DNA of 64,000 nt from Cymbomonas tetramitiformis (GCA_001247695.2 LGRX02034255.1:50190-114189); one strand, 5' to 3'. Shown: positions 33,840 through 46,873, counted from the first letter of the stretch. The notes: generated by a model not told the origin, from the sequence alone. Program-made: numbers and translations.

Positions 33840-34952
33840 CTTGCAGACTCGAGTCTGCAGAAGGGTTTGAAATACAACAAAATAACAGCAGCTTCACCAT
33901 GACCTCGCTTCACGATACCTAAAGCGACTATCGTGTGATCTCGACGGCATGTTCTACACAAATTGTAATTTGAGATGATCTCTGCGTGAGCATACATGAT
34001 TTATGTACGGGTATGTAGAGTGCCAGTTCAAGACCGATAAGAATATGGAGAAGCAGTGCTTTGAGTTGCGGAATGTATTAAATAAGCGTTTTTGCACTCG
34101 CACTCACGAAGTTTTTTAAAGCGATAATAGGCACATATTGAAGTTTTAGACAGCGTGCGTGCGCCGCAGCCCGTGTTGCACTTTGAGTTACATTTGCTCT
34201 CACGAGTATTTTACCAGGTTGGGGTACAGCCACACGAAATGGTATGGCCCAAACGAGAAATATTTCGACACCTGATATTTGGTTTCGTTGGTATGGCGGA
34301 CTCTTACAGGCATTTTCACATGCAATACAGGGTAAACCTCGAGGGTCCGCGCGAGGCCATACTGCTAATGATGGTATGAACGTGTCGGTATCGATAAGAA
34401 AGGTATCGCGATATCTGACTATTTGATGTCAGATGAAAACGAGAGCTTGCCCTGCCTTGTTTCCACTTTTTTCGCAGAAAAGTTCGCTCTGGTGTCTGTG
34501 TCAAAACACGTGATAAACTGTACTTATAACTCTCGTAAAGTCATGTTTCAAGGTCGGTATTAGCCCGGGTATGGTCACACCGACTTCCTGAGACCACCTG
34601 GAGTAAACGGTTGAGCACAGAATTTTGACTAGCTAAAGCCTAAAGTCCTTGTCCCCACACCCTGCAGTGACTTCTAGGTCGACTGTGTAGAATAGGTTTT
34701 TTCATAATTCCATTACGTGGTGGGCAAAGTGAAGCCTAGAACTAACGATAACTTGATAAGGCCTCCTTTAACTCCCTGCTTGCGTTGCCCTCCAAATCTC
34801 TCTAGACAGGCGGGTAATCGAAGGTTCTGCCGCTTGCGCCATAGCCTCTCGAGTGGCGAATTAAGACGCGCCGTACAAATTTCGAGGATTTTTTTTTCAC
34901 TCTGTGCGATGGCCTATTGTAAGTCGAGAGGCTCACAATTCATAACAGCCGC
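33840..34952. other. Upstream region of ORC2, no exon assigned
   Basis: AT-richer DNA with no recognisable coding exon. An 18-bp palindrome, TGCAGACTCGAGTCTGCA, lies at 33842-33859 right beside the outer end of the large inverted repeat. The first exon(s) and start codon of ORC2 should be here or in the N-terminal exon region, but I could not identify an ATG exon. Confidence 0.4.
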
Positions 34953-37900
34953 GTGACACCCAATGCTCTAGCTTCTCCTGAAGGAGATCTACACGTCGCC
35001 CCTTCTGGACGTCTGCAGGGCAAGCCGCGCGCAGGGAGGGCCGCCTTCGGATCTTTGGCGGAAGACGGTCATGATGCAGCCACTAAGGACCCCGCATATC
35101 ATCCTCGTGCTGATCCTCGCTCTGCCGACAACAAGCCTTCCAAGGCCGCAGTCAGACCCAAAGCCAAAGCTTATTTCAGCAGTCGGGGAAAGAAGTCCAA
35201 AGCGACGGGAGATGCTGCCGACTTCGATTTCGTTTCGGAGGAGGTGCGTGGCGCCGTAGATTTAAAGACATTTTGCAGTAAGGGATAACTCCTGAAACGA
35301 GTAGCCCTGCAATCAAGCACAACCTCTGACGCGATTTAGAACCACTTTTTCAGTCGGATGAATATACATAACTTTCATAACATGCACTTTGCGTTACTGG
35401 AACTCTTCCACTGAAGCTCTTCCTCGGCACAGAGGTTGCGGGAGATCTACGAGAGGCTGCCGGTGCAGCACCACAGCGAGAGGCTTGCGCTTGCAGAAGA
35501 GCATGCTGCGAATTTCCCAAAGTGGCTGACGCAACTGAAGTGAGCCCTCTTCCTACCCTTCGCGCTTCAAATCACCTGTCGTGAGCACTCGCCCTGCCGG
35601 AAGGGTGCTCCACTCTCTTGAACTTGTGCCACGTGCCAACACACTTCGCCGGAACTGAGGACCTCAGCGTTGTGAACTGTGCACGGCGCTGCCGCAATAT
35701 TCCGAGGAATATTCCGCGAGCAATGTAGTATGAAGGACTGTCCTCAGCGCTGCGAGATATCATCTGAGGAGTGCCACTTGTAGAGCTGTCCACGGCACTG
35801 CGACATCAAGTTCGAGGATCGCCGCAAAGAGGGTAGCTCTCGCCCTGCTCTGCGCACCGAGGCTGTCTGCGGGTTGCAGGTGCGGCTTCAACCTGCTCCT
35901 GCATGGGCCGGGCTCGAAGAAATTGCTCCTCGAGGAGTTCGCCTCCCGCACTCTGACGGACGGCGCAGTCCTTGTTGTCAACGGGTTCCACCAGACGCTG
36001 CATGTGAGCCAGGTACGCCCCTGCACCAGTCCCCCGGCTTGCTCGCTCAGCGCGCTGCGTGTGAGCCAGGCACGCCCCTGCACCAGTCCCCCAGCTTGCT
36101 CGCTCAGCGCGCTGTGTACGAGCCAGGCACGCCCCTGCACCAGTCCCCCAGCTTGCTCGCTCAGCGCGCTGTGTGTGAGCCAGGCACGCCCCTGCACCAG
36201 TCCCCCACGCTGGCTCAAGCTCCCACAGCGCGCCGTGTGAGCCAGGCTGCCCACCCTGCACCAGTCCCCCAGCTTGCTCGCTCAGCGCGCTGCGTGTGAG
36301 CCAGGCACGCCCCTGCACCAGTCCCCCAGCTTGCTCGCTCAGCGCGCTGCGTGTGAGCCAGGCACGCCCCTGCACCAGTCCCCCAGCTTGCTCGCTCAGC
36401 GCGCTGCGTGTGAGCCAGGCACGCCCCTGCACCAGTCCCCCAGCTTGCTCGCTCAGCGCGCTGCGTGTGAGCCAGGCACGCCCCTGCACCAGTCCCCCAG
36501 CCGCCCTCTCAGCGCGCGTCTCTGAAAGGTCACCTTAATACAGTTTTAGGAAATCCACGTCAGACGTTTCTGTGGTGCACATCATGCGGGGTGACCTCAG
36601 GCTCCAGGCGTTGCACATGCATGGGCACCGTCCGATGTCCGCACCACGACCTGCGTGGCGGGGACTAGGTGGACTCATACGGATGGGCAATGACGCACAG
36701 ATAATCACGACTGTGATCGCCTCACTGAAGCTGGAAGGGCTGGAAGGCGCAATGGAAGGACAGCCAGCAGACGAGCTCCTTGCCACTGCCAGGTGCGTTC
36801 ATGTGCCTAGTCCTCCTCCAGCCGGAAACTGTGATGAGGGGTGGTAAGAGATCAGGCGAGGTGAGGCGCTTTTACTGTGATGAGGGGTGGTAAGAGATCA
36901 GGCGAGGTGAGGCGCGTTTACTGTGATGAGGGGTGGTAAGAGATCAGGCAGGTGAGGCGCTTTTACTGTGATGAGGGGTGGTAAGAGATCAGGCGAGGTG
37001 AGGCGCTTACTGTGATGAGGGGTGGTAAGAGATCAGGCGAGGTGAGGCGCTTTTACTGTGATGAGGGTGGTAAGAGATCATTCGAGGTGAGGCGCTTACT
37101 GTGATGAGGGGCGGTAAGAGATCAGGCGAGGTGAGGCGCTACTGTGATGAGGGGTGGTAAGAGATCATTCGAGGTGAGGCGCGTTTACTGTGATGAGGGG
37201 TGGTAAGAGATCAGGCGAGGTGAGGCGCTTTTACTGTGATGAGGGGCGGTAAGAGATCAGACGAGGTGAGGCGCTTCTACTGCGCGGTCTGTGTTTGGGA
37301 GTGCTGAGTGCAGTCCGTCAGAATCGTCCCTCTTGGCATGATTATACTGCGTGGAGTGCGCTGCGGCCGCGGTGGGCGCAGGTCCAGGGCAGGTGGGCGC
37401 AGGTCCAGGGCAGGTGGGCGCAGGGCCAGGCCAGGTGGGCACAGGGCCATGCCAGGTGGGCGCAGGGCCAGGCCAGGTGGGCGCAGGGCCAGGCCAGGTG
37501 GACGCAGGGCCAGGCCAGGTGGGCGCAGGGCCCCCAGGTATTAAATTCCGGTGGCCTGTGGTGGAAGGAGCAGAACTTTGGGCGCTGCACATACCCAACG
37601 ATGCTACTTGGTTCTTCATAGCCTGGACGGCAGTGCGCTCTCCACTCCCGGGGTGAGCACTCCTTGTTGGCTCCTACCCCCTCCGACCCAGCAGTGCTGC
37701 GTGCTGCCACACTGCCATAAGGGCAGCGCGCTTGTGCTCAGTCTTGTTTGCGGCAGCCCCACCCCATCGTCAGCTCCCTCCTCCCATCCCCTACTTATTG
37801 CGTTCACCCAGCTGCTCGTCACCGGTTGGCTCTATCGCAGAGCTGGGTAGATGGGTGTCTTGTTGCCTCTCTTGAAATTGGTGCTGACTGTTATACTGAC

Positions 37901-40656
37901 ACCGTGATATGCCAACACTGTTCACCACGCCACCAACATCACGCGATGCCGGCCTTGCTCTCGGTGCCGGGATCAAGCGGTGCCGGCCTTGCTCTCCATG
38001 CCGGCACCGCACGGGTACAACCTTGATTCACGGCGGCCACATCGCAAGGTGCTTGCCTCTAGCAATAGCTGATTTTACCAGTCCTGGTTCCCTTGTGGGG
38101 TTCAGAGGGCGGATGTGCGGGGTGAGGCTACAGGCACAGTACCTGCTTGCGGAGCTCTCACGGCTGCCCGGAGTGCACCTGGTGGCCTCCCTGGACCACG
38201 TCAACGCGCCACTTCTGTGGGATCGCCACACCACCGCCCTGTTCAATTGGTGCGGGCGCCACTCTCCAAGGAGTTGTTGGACTCAGTGGCGTGACCGGGG
38301 TGGTCAGCGCAGCTTTGAATGGCACCGCACAATGCTCCTGTTCTCGCACAGCACTGCACACACAGAGATAGAGCTGCAGCATCTGCTTCAGTCGTTGACA
38401 GGACGCACGATTGTTTGGGCTCAGAGGCAAAACCTCGCATATTGGGTGCCACGGATGAGTTCGAGGTGATGGGCGACACTGCGCGCGCATCCTCATGGGG
38501 TGCCTTGGGAGCATGCAGGGTGTGGCACCACGTGCCGACCTTCTCGCCGTACACGCTGGAGACTCTGTACATGGCGCCGGTGCTCGGGAAGCAAACGGAG
38601 CAGCGCCACGTGCGCGGTGCGGCGACTGTCCTGAACAGCCTCACCACGAACGCGCGGGGCATCTTCAGCCTCCTGGCAGAGCTGCTGCAAGCCTCCGCCT
38701 CCACCGACAACGCTGGCATCTTCCTCGGTGCGGCCCCTTGCCCTTGCGCACCAGAGTGCAGGTACATGGGCTCTTGGGGGGACTCCAGGGGGGACTCCGG
38801 GGGACTTCGGGGGTGGACTGGGGAGTCCTGGCCGTGGGCGCTGGTGACAGTGAGCGCGGCAGGGCAGCACTTTGAAGTGATACCGCAACCAGAGGAAGCC
38901 GCAGGGAGGGCTTCGAGGGCCGCCCCGCCAGGAGGCTTTGCTGGCCCGCTGATGAAGCAGGGCACGCGCATGTCGAAGGAAGCGACCAGCGACGCACCTC
39001 ATCGTCCTGCATGCAGATGGAAGCAGGGGACGCAATAGGGTTTAGGGATTAGGGGTGCTTCGTGCCACAGAGGTCCCACAGCCCAGCAAAGTGTTCGTAT
39101 AATAACTGAGTAAGAGATCCAGATAGCTTGGCTCCGAGGATAGATGGGTCAAGCATGTGGTTCGTCAGTTACTGCCGAGGCTCGGCTCGTGGGGTGCCCC
39201 ATGCATACTACCTGATGCCAGTTCAAGTCAAAACCCGCCATTCTGCCTTGATGCCTCGCTGGCTCTCAGGGAGCACGGCAGACCGAGTCTGGCTTCGCTG
39301 CAATGAGAGGCGGGGGGGTAGTATGCATACTCCAAGTCTTGGCCCTTGATGTTTGCGGGGAGCAGTTCGGTGCCGGCATATGTGTGCTTATCCTTGGACC
39401 GATCTTTGGCACCATATAGCCACAGAAGATTGGCTGCATGATATACCCATGCCCGGGAACAAAGGATTCAGCACACAGTTCGGGATACTTATCTGGATTT
39501 TCCGGAGCTCACAAGTGAAGAACATGTGTGTGGCTTATCCTTGCACCCATGATCAAAGGATTTAGCACACACTTCGGGACACTCAGCCAGATTTTCTGGA
39601 GCTCACTAGTGGAGAGTGGGACCTCCTAAGCCTCACTGGCCCGGCTGAGGGCCTCTGCGACTGCACGCCTGCGAACTGAAGGTGTGCCAGTGAAACCAGA
39701 CCACCTCTGCTACCCATGCTGTACGAGCCATCTCCTCACCACCAAGGCTATGCTCAGAACCACCGCCCTGCCCCCTGCCTGCCCCAAAGCCTGCTCTCAA
39801 GAGAGCTTGCCCACCCAGCACACCATCGGTGTTCCATAGGCCTGTCTCAAGGGCCTGAGACTGAATTGCTTCCTTCTGACCGGCACCAACCTGTGCTTTC
39901 CACCCCCTACACACCAACTAGATGTCACGGCCCCGCCCTGCTCTTGCACAGTTCTTTCTTTCACAGGGTTGCTGGTGAGCTGGCCTGGTGAGCCGGCTCG
40001 AGTTCACAGTTCATCAGGTCATGCTTTCCTCTGGCTTGAGGCTGGGAGTTTCAGCATTTGAGAATGCTGCAGAACGCATAGGTATTGGACAAATTCCTCA
40101 CCTGCCTAGAAATTTGAGCCAGCGCCTGTTTGAACTTGGAATCACGGCCGCGTGCATGTTGCGAGGCATGAGTGATGAGGTAGGTCGTGTTGTGGTGTGC
40201 TTGATGTGGTGGCTGGGCCTTCCCTCTCACGAGTTGGGCTTGTCACATCTCTGAGTGTGGTGACTCATGCCATAAGCTCGCCTTCTCTTGTCTTTTCATT
40301 CCCTGCCAGTCAGAGGGTGGGGTGTCACAGGGGGCTTGGGTACATGCCTCAGTCAGCAGTGCTAGAAGTGCCCGTCGCACGTTGTGTGTGAAATGTGTCG
40401 TGGTTTTCAGGATCGACGGTTGGGGCTTGGGGTGGGTCCTGCAGGATTGCCCTTCGAGGCATTGTACACCAAGTGCCGGGAGAAGTTTTTGGCGTCCAGT
40501 GAAGGGTCTCTAAAAGGCCACTTGACAGAGTTTTGTGACCACGACCTTGTGAAGAGAAAGAGGAGTCCAGATGGGCAAGAACTGCTCACCATCCCGATGA
40601 CCTCAGAGACCTTGGCGGAGCTGCTCGCAGAGGTCGAGGGAAATTGTATGTCGTAG
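34953..40656 (+). CDS. ORC2: Origin recognition complex subunit 2 (8 exons recognised)
   Basis: Exons: about 34953-35243, 35433-35539, 35880-36003, 36701-36792, 37574-37652, 38134-38249, 38519-38727 and 40445-40656 (TAG). Every junction is GT-AG and phase-consistent (0, 2, 0, 2, 0, 2, 1). Family landmarks in order: YFSSRGKKSK and DFDFVSEE near the N terminus, ANFPKWLTQL|K, GFNLLLHGPGSKKLLLEEF, AVLVVNGFHQTLH, LVLHSLDGSAL, VHLVASLDHVNAPLLWD, VWHHVPTFSPYTLE, SLTTNARGIFSLLAELL, then the C-terminal winged-helix part LPFEALYTKCREKF with HLTEFCDHDLV and ELLTIPM. ORC2 is a core subunit of the complex that marks replication origins and loads MCM with CDC6 and CDT1; it has an AAA-like fold without a working ATPase site. 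The 5' boundary is approximate: there is no ATG in the first exon, so at least one upstream exon or a start is missing. The 37574 acceptor is the least certain junction. Confidence 0.92.
36004..36520 (+). repeat. 57-bp minisatellite in ORC2 intron 3 that includes the splice donor
   Basis: About nine units. Each carries CCAGGCACGCCCCTGCACCA and GCTTGCTCGCTCAGCGCGCT and, at its junction, GTGTGAGCCAGG. The intron begins CAT|GTGAGCCAGG, so the first unit starts with the authentic 5' splice site and later units repeat it. One unit has TACGAGCC instead, losing the donor. Confidence 0.9.
36825..37285 (+). repeat. ~47-bp minisatellite in ORC2 intron 4
   Basis: About ten units with core GTGATGAGGGGTGGTAAGAG, with indels in the T-run and in AGGCGAGG. 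Each unit contains GGTAAGAG and AGGTGAGG, both resembling 5' splice sites. It starts about 35 nt after the exon 36701-36792. Confidence 0.9.
37374..37536 (+). repeat. ~21-bp minisatellite in ORC2 intron 4
   Basis: About seven to eight copies of a GC-rich unit (GGTGGGCGCAGGGCCAGGCC) directly before the exon beginning at 37574. Confidence 0.88.
38728..40444 (+). other. ORC2 intron 7
   Basis: 1.7-kb intron (donor after CTCG, acceptor CCTGCAG). It holds two partial copies of a dispersed repeat at about 39383-39668, related to 9543-9800, and an exon-like open stretch at 40018-40164 flanked by TCATCAG and GAG|GTAGGT in phase 0 (contains SAFENAAERIGIGQIPHLPR). ORC2 reads cleanly without it, so it may be a cassette, a relic or chance. 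Confidence 0.5.
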
Positions 40657-43600
40657 GGGTAAGCAGCAGTGCTATTCGTTATGGCGGTGGAATTTGCGTA
40701 CCCGAATGTTGTCAGCAGCGACTACGTGGTCAGAAAGTTGGAGTTAAACCTCTCATGAGGGTCTGAGCCTCCAAGCAAAACCAGAATGCGTGAACATGGT
40801 GGGAGCAGCATACAAGTAGGAGGTGGCGGCGAAGAATTGACTTCGTCCAACTCTCAAGCATTGTGCGACACCTGTGTGAACTGATGATAATCCCTGTGGC
40901 ATAGGCTTCGCTATGCTCTGGGATGCTAGAATGCTTTGGAGCGGTGCTGAAGTGGAATTGGTGTAACCCAATCTACCTTGACACTTGTACTTTCCAAGAA
41001 GTGGCGGGGTGGATACTACCATATACCACTATTGTGCTCCGAAATCAGCTACCAATTTGTGGCGTTATTCTGTATTGTACACCGATAATCGTGCCATATC
41101 CGCCTAGGTGATCTACAATATCGTTAGGTAACTTTATCGTAAATATTCGTCCCATATTACAACATATTTCAAACAGCAGTAAAGCAAAATTGAACAAGGC
41201 AATTAGGTGCAAGTGAACACAGGTTCAGGTTCAGAAGTCGATGGAGGAACTTCCCTGTGAGGGCAGATTTCGGACAGCGTGTGGTGCTCATAAGCACCAT
41301 AGTTTCACAACATTTCTGCGAGTCCTTCTAAGGAGATGATGGTCTGCAACCAGGCGGGTTACCGAAGAGTCAGCCCAACTGCAGGGCCTCACGGCTACCT
41401 GCAAGTTTCTTCCTCCCGGAAGTGCTAGCGGGTGTGGGGAACTTTTTTAATTGGTAGACTCGGCGCCCAAAGTTCTCGCAGAATAAAGTGAACTGTCTGT
41501 CGCAGCTTATATTTCGAAAGATCAGACTGCCCTTTCACATCCACGGGTCATGCCAAGCGACACGGCTGTTTGCAAGCCGTTGTCTCGCTTTGCGCATGGC
41601 CATCGTGCATAGCATTGGGCACAAAATACACAAGGTTTAAATTCATCGCCTCGCGCCAAGGCAACAACCACCTTTGTGTTTGCATGTGAATACATTGGCA
41701 GCTGTCAGTGTTTTGTTCATATTGGCATGCCCTATAGTTACGTTAGTGCATAGAGTTTGTTGTGGGCACACTGTGGATAGTAGCACGTTATATTAACAAT
41801 TAACTCTTTACTCTTAAGCAGTCCTGCAGTGTGGTATAGGATTCCTGCTAAATAAAAAATAAAAGTCACCAGTCTGAGTGATCGCTCATCTTAAATAACC
41901 AGATAGACCGACTATGTCAGATAGACAGACAGACTAAGACAAATAGACTGACCATGTCAGACTCTGTTGGATGTGTCATCTGCCATGTGGTAGCTGCATG
42001 TCAAGTCAGTTCTTCTTTAACTGGTTCCTTTTATTTCTGACAGCTCATCTTATTCAGCATTTAACATCAGTCATGCATGTTACTCTGGATATGTCATTTT
42101 TGTGTGACTGTCATACAGTTCCTCTGGCATATATCGCAGACTGCTTATGTTGTATCATCTTAATGCTATACCAGTCACACTTTCATACTGTGATATCATA
42201 CTGTCATACTGTCATACCACGGCATACGAGTTGTCCCCTAGTACATAGTTCCTGGGGTAGATTGGAACGAGATACGAGATACTTTCACGAACGAGATACT
42301 TTCACGAATGATATTTTGAAAATTTCCCCCATCGCCTCATTTTCAATCTTCCAAGCATGCCTCGAAGTACCACCCGCTCGTCTGACTTCACATCGGAGCT
42401 ACTATAATGATCCATAGTATGCTGACGTGTCTGACCTGTGTGATCTCCTGTTCGAGCGAAAGAGATATTCATGCGCATGAACACGAAGAAACGCAAAAAC
42501 AATCTGCCTGCATTCGATCACTCTCATCTCCCTGGTTACAACTGGATCGTGAATCCGCAAGTTTATCTTCAGCGGCTGGTGATGTGTTCGGCATACTACA
42601 GTATGCCGAACACAACAAAACGTTACATACCATTTCGTACGTGTCTTAGGAACTACATATATCTTGCGCGCGCAAGATCGTCCAGGAATCGGGATGCCGG
42701 ACGGTTATTGTGTGTGGGGAGCAATGGGCGAGAGTCGAGCCAGCCATCTCGAATCACGCCCAGCAGGGACACGTACTGCACAACATATGCATATCGCGCG
42801 TATCATATACGCATAAGAAACACAATTTGAGCATATGATAGTGCACTGTCACCATTAGCGGAAATGCGGGTGTCAACCACCGAACCACATTTCCGCTATA
42901 CGTGAGCCAGCCATCTCGACTCACGCCCAACAGGGACGCATGCTGCACAGCGCATATGCATATATCGTGCATAGCATGTACGCAAAATTAAAAAATTCTG
43001 AGCATCAGTTGTCTGGGGCATTAAACCGCTTTCGGGATTGGGACGGCAGGGAGGCAGTCAGCAGAGACCCTCAGGTGCCGCTGAATGACAGGCACATGGG
43101 CTATCATGTCTGCAGGCGGGAGACCATTCGCATGCGATGGCTCCAGATGTGATCATTGGTTAGCGAGGGTAGAACTCTAGGGTAGTTAGGGGGGACCCGT
43201 AGGTAGGTGCGTGCGCGTCACATAACTCTCGCAAAGAGTCTCTCAGAATGAAAGATGATGACGGCCATGTCAAACACAGTCCTTACGTTCGTCATGTTGC
43301 AGGCATGCTCGATGCGCTGTCGTGAGTCTCTCACAATGTTGCAGGAATCTGAAAGATGCTACCGGTAACATATCGCGACGACGGCCGCCAGTGGCTAAGA
43401 AGGAGAAGGGCTATTTGACCTTGAGCATGAAAAGATGGCCTATCGAACGGCTGCCGGTAGCTAAGGGTCATCACTACCGGTAGCTACCGGTTACACGTCC
43501 TATTTCTGCAACACTCACATTGGTCGTGACATGGTCGATGCTGCTCACCATCACCATGTCGCGAAAATGAGCGAAAGGAGCGAGTAGAGCTTTGGTTTTT

Positions 43601-46270
43601 GAAAACGAGCTCAACCGTGATAACTGCGTATGCCGTAGCAAGAAACTAGCATTCAGGCTATGAGAGCAGTTCGACCGCAGGACTGGTCGAATACGTGTGA
43701 ATAATAAATTAGTTATAGGTCACACATCAGATTTATAAGCTTGATTTGACCAATAATATTCCCTCATTCATCGCTACGTTGTACGCTCCTCAGAACTCAC
43801 GAGAGGAATATTCTTTGACATAACAAGCTTATAGCTCTGACGCGTGACCTATAACTAACTTGTATACATAAGTATACTAACATTATCTATATCAAGATCT
43901 CCGCTAGGTCGTCATCAATAGTCAGGTGTTTGTCATCTCGTACTGCGTCCTACTGTATATCTAGGTCAAAGGTCATCATGGCAGATTGGCGGTGGCAATC
44001 CGCTTACAATGAAACAATAACCGAGAACCTAGAGGTATATTTTACAATAATCAGTAACCGCGCGATCTGGTGGTAGCCATCCGTAGGCTGGAGATAGGCG
44101 CAAATGCCAGCCGCAGGTAAAATGTTTCAAAAAGAAAGGGGGGGGGGGAGAGGGTTGTTCCTTTTTGGGGGGAATCCATCGATTCCTTAGTGCGATTTTT
44201 AGGATGGACATATGAGGGGAATATTCCAAGCGGCTTTCGGTTAAATATCTACTAAGCGGATGGCGGGTGGGAAAGAGGGAGAAGAGCCGGCCGCGCGGAG
44301 GTTGAAATATATCATCATGGATTATACGTAAGGAGCAGTGATGTCATGCGTGTGTCGTAATCCGCGTTCATATACGCATCATGAGAAATATATCGGAGAT
44401 GAGAGATAGATCGGAGATAGCATATATAACGAACGGAGTAGATAAGAAACAAAGCGGTGACGAGGAATAAAGCGGATATATTGTAGTAAATAGAACGGAG
44501 ATAAGAATTAACTGGAGATATCGGATTGTTGCGAAAGGAGGGAGGAAGGAGGGGAAGGGGAAAAGGGAAAAAGAAAAAGAAAGCGGGAAAGGGGAAAGAA
44601 AAAATGAGGAGAAAAAAAAAGAGGGACGATGGGAGGAGGGCTTAAGTACGGAGTGCGCGTAGCCTGGGGAGCCCATGCCCCCCTCTGCCGGGAGGTAGAG
44701 CTTTGTTGGAAGGAAAAGATTGTGCAGGTACACATCACCTCCGCAGGTTATACGATTTTCGCACCGTAGGTACACATCATCTCCGCAGGTCATGATATTC
44801 ACTGCAGGTACATATCAGCTCAGAAGGTTATGCTAGCAAGCTGGACGATCCTCTCCCTCAACCTGATGGAGAAGCGCGTGCCCCTTGGAAGGCGGCGTGC
44901 TGTTGTCACGTACGCCCATGATGGGGCATATGGTCGGTGCCCAGAGGTAGACCGGATTGGGTCACGTGTACGTCATCGTGCATACAAGGTCTCAAGGTGT
45001 TAGGTGAGTGCTGAAGTCGATTTGGTCATCCGTCCAAGTGGTGTGAACCCAACTGAGCTTCGTGCAGGCGTTTGGTGGGATGGGTGTGAAAATAATTCGT
45101 TACATCGTATTGGGTGCATACCTGAGGGCGCGCCACCCATATACCCAACCACCTAAGCTGGATGGCAAAGCATGGGACCAACATATTTTGGCGATTTAGA
45201 TGTGCGGAACACGATTATCAAGTTAATTTGCGCATGTGATGCAATGCTCGTGTGGAAATGGGGTGAGAACTGGGGGGACATGCGCAAACGGGAGGGGAGA
45301 GGGATAAGGATAATCCAGCTTGTTATTCGTGAGTACCCAGACTGTGAAAATTCGATGGCGGGCTTAGGCTGAGAAGTGAGGGGTGGTAATATGGGTATAA
45401 TTTCGCGCTGACGGAATTTGAATCTGAGGTCCGCTGCTCGATCTGGTGACGGGAGGTGGTCATAAATACGGAGCTGCCCTGCGGGGCTGACAGGCGCCAC
45501 TGAGCTGAATTCGCCGAGTCACAGATGGGCAAACTGGGGGTGGCGAGTTGATGGCAGATGAGCATGGGGGTGCAAGCGAAGTTAAAGTAAGACAGCTTAG
45601 GCCGTATGTAAGTAATATGCACGGCGGTGGGTCAGTTAAAGTCCATTTGGTCCGCCAACGAGGTGTGGCAGCTGAAACCCTAACAGGCGCCGACAGGCGC
45701 TGAAAGTGATTGGGAACCTTCGGGTATAGTTTCTAGGTTTTTGAGTATGGCAGTGCAGTATGAGCATGGCAGGGCGTGAGATCGGCACCCTAAGGTAGGC
45801 AGTAGTTCCGGCAGGTGGTGGGAGACTTACGATGAAAAGTTCAGGGGGTGAACGTCACGGCAGAAATTATACAACCATCACAAGATTTTCTCTTGGAAAT
45901 ATATGAATTAACTTTCTAGTGGAGCGACCCTGAACATTTCGCCTTTCGGCCGCGCTTTGACGGGTGTTAAATAACGCCCCTGGGGATGTGTTAAAACACA
46001 GCCTAGTGGGCGCATGGTGTGATTCTAGCGCAGTATTTTATTTTATTTGGTCACTATATTTCGTTTCAGTATGTCCACGCCATGTTGTGGGCCGTTCTTG
46101 AAGAGATCCACGCCCGCGCTTGGAACGCTTTTTGGCTTTGGGACGTTTCGACGACATGGCGCTCTTCGATTTTCTTAGAGTAGAATAGTCATTTATTTCC
46201 ATTATATTATATGGTAACATGACATTTTTGTAGCTACGCTTAGACAAACGCGTTTGCACTCGAGCTTTCT
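40657..46270. other. Gene-poor AT-richer region with palindromes and a polypurine tract
   Basis: No conserved exon or RNA gene seen over 5.6 kb. Notable non-coding features are: a hairpin with 14-bp arms at 42584-42613; an 18-bp palindrome at 42661-42678; two copies of a GTGAGCCAGCCATCTCGA-headed segment (about 42732 and 42902); short ACCGGTAGCTACCGGT-type palindromes near 43475; and a purine-only-like tract at about 44531-44640. Short ORFs on both strands lack domains. Confidence 0.45.
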
Positions 46271-46481
46271 CTTCTTTACAAAATCACAGATCGGCAGACC
46301 CTTTGCAAGCGGGAAAACCGCTATTCTAACGGCGTTTTGGACTTTACCGGCGTTCTCCTCGCGGAAACCACCACATGATGATATTTACATCACTTCATTT
46401 GGTCAATTTTTCGACAAGATGGAGGCACACTTGGCAACCCTATCTTTTTGGCGACAGTTTTTGTAAGCTTGCAAATCGTTC

Positions 46482-46549
46482 GTGGCATTAGCTCAAACAG
46501 AGCGCCAAACCTGCGGTTTGGAGATCTCGGTGAAAATCCGAGATGCCAC
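46482..46549 (+). ncRNA. tRNA-like cloverleaf, copy 1
   Basis: 68 nt. The acceptor stem is GTGGCAT/ATGCCAC (7 bp, perfect), the D arm GCTC-AAACA-GAGC, the anticodon arm CCAAA-CCTGCGG-TTTGG (centre TGC), and the T arm CTCGG-TGAAAAT-CCGAG. The D loop lacks GG and position 33 is C, so it is not a canonical tRNA. Confidence 0.5.
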
Positions 46550-46805
46550 ACAATAGAAGAGTGTTTCCTTACACTCATTGACTTACCCTCTCCTTTTTGA
46601 AAGATTCGCAGGTTTTCAGGCCCTTCCATAGCGGGAAAACCGCTATTTTCACCAACTATTTGGACTTCACGAGCGTTCTCCTCGCGGAAAACTACCCTTA
46701 GAGTACCCCTAGTTCCTTTGATTTGAGTATTTTCCCGAAAAGATGGAGGCACTCTTGGCAACCCTATCTTTTTGGCGAAAGTTTTTTTCAGCTTGCAAAT
46801 CGTTC

Positions 46806-46873
46806 GTGGCATTAGCTCAAACAGAGCGCCAAACCTGCGGTTTGGAGAACTCGGTTGAAACCCGAGATGCCAC
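46806..46873 (+). ncRNA. tRNA-like cloverleaf, copy 2
   Basis: Identical to copy 1 in acceptor, D and anticodon arms. The T arm is CTCGG-TTGAAAC-CCGAG: the stem is unchanged and the loop altered. The variable region also differs by one base. Confidence 0.5.

Noticed and set aside
35760..36489. Minus-strand ORFs of 164-227 codons opposite ORC2
   Set aside because: Repeat-driven (57-bp array in ORC2 intron 3) and antisense to a confident gene.
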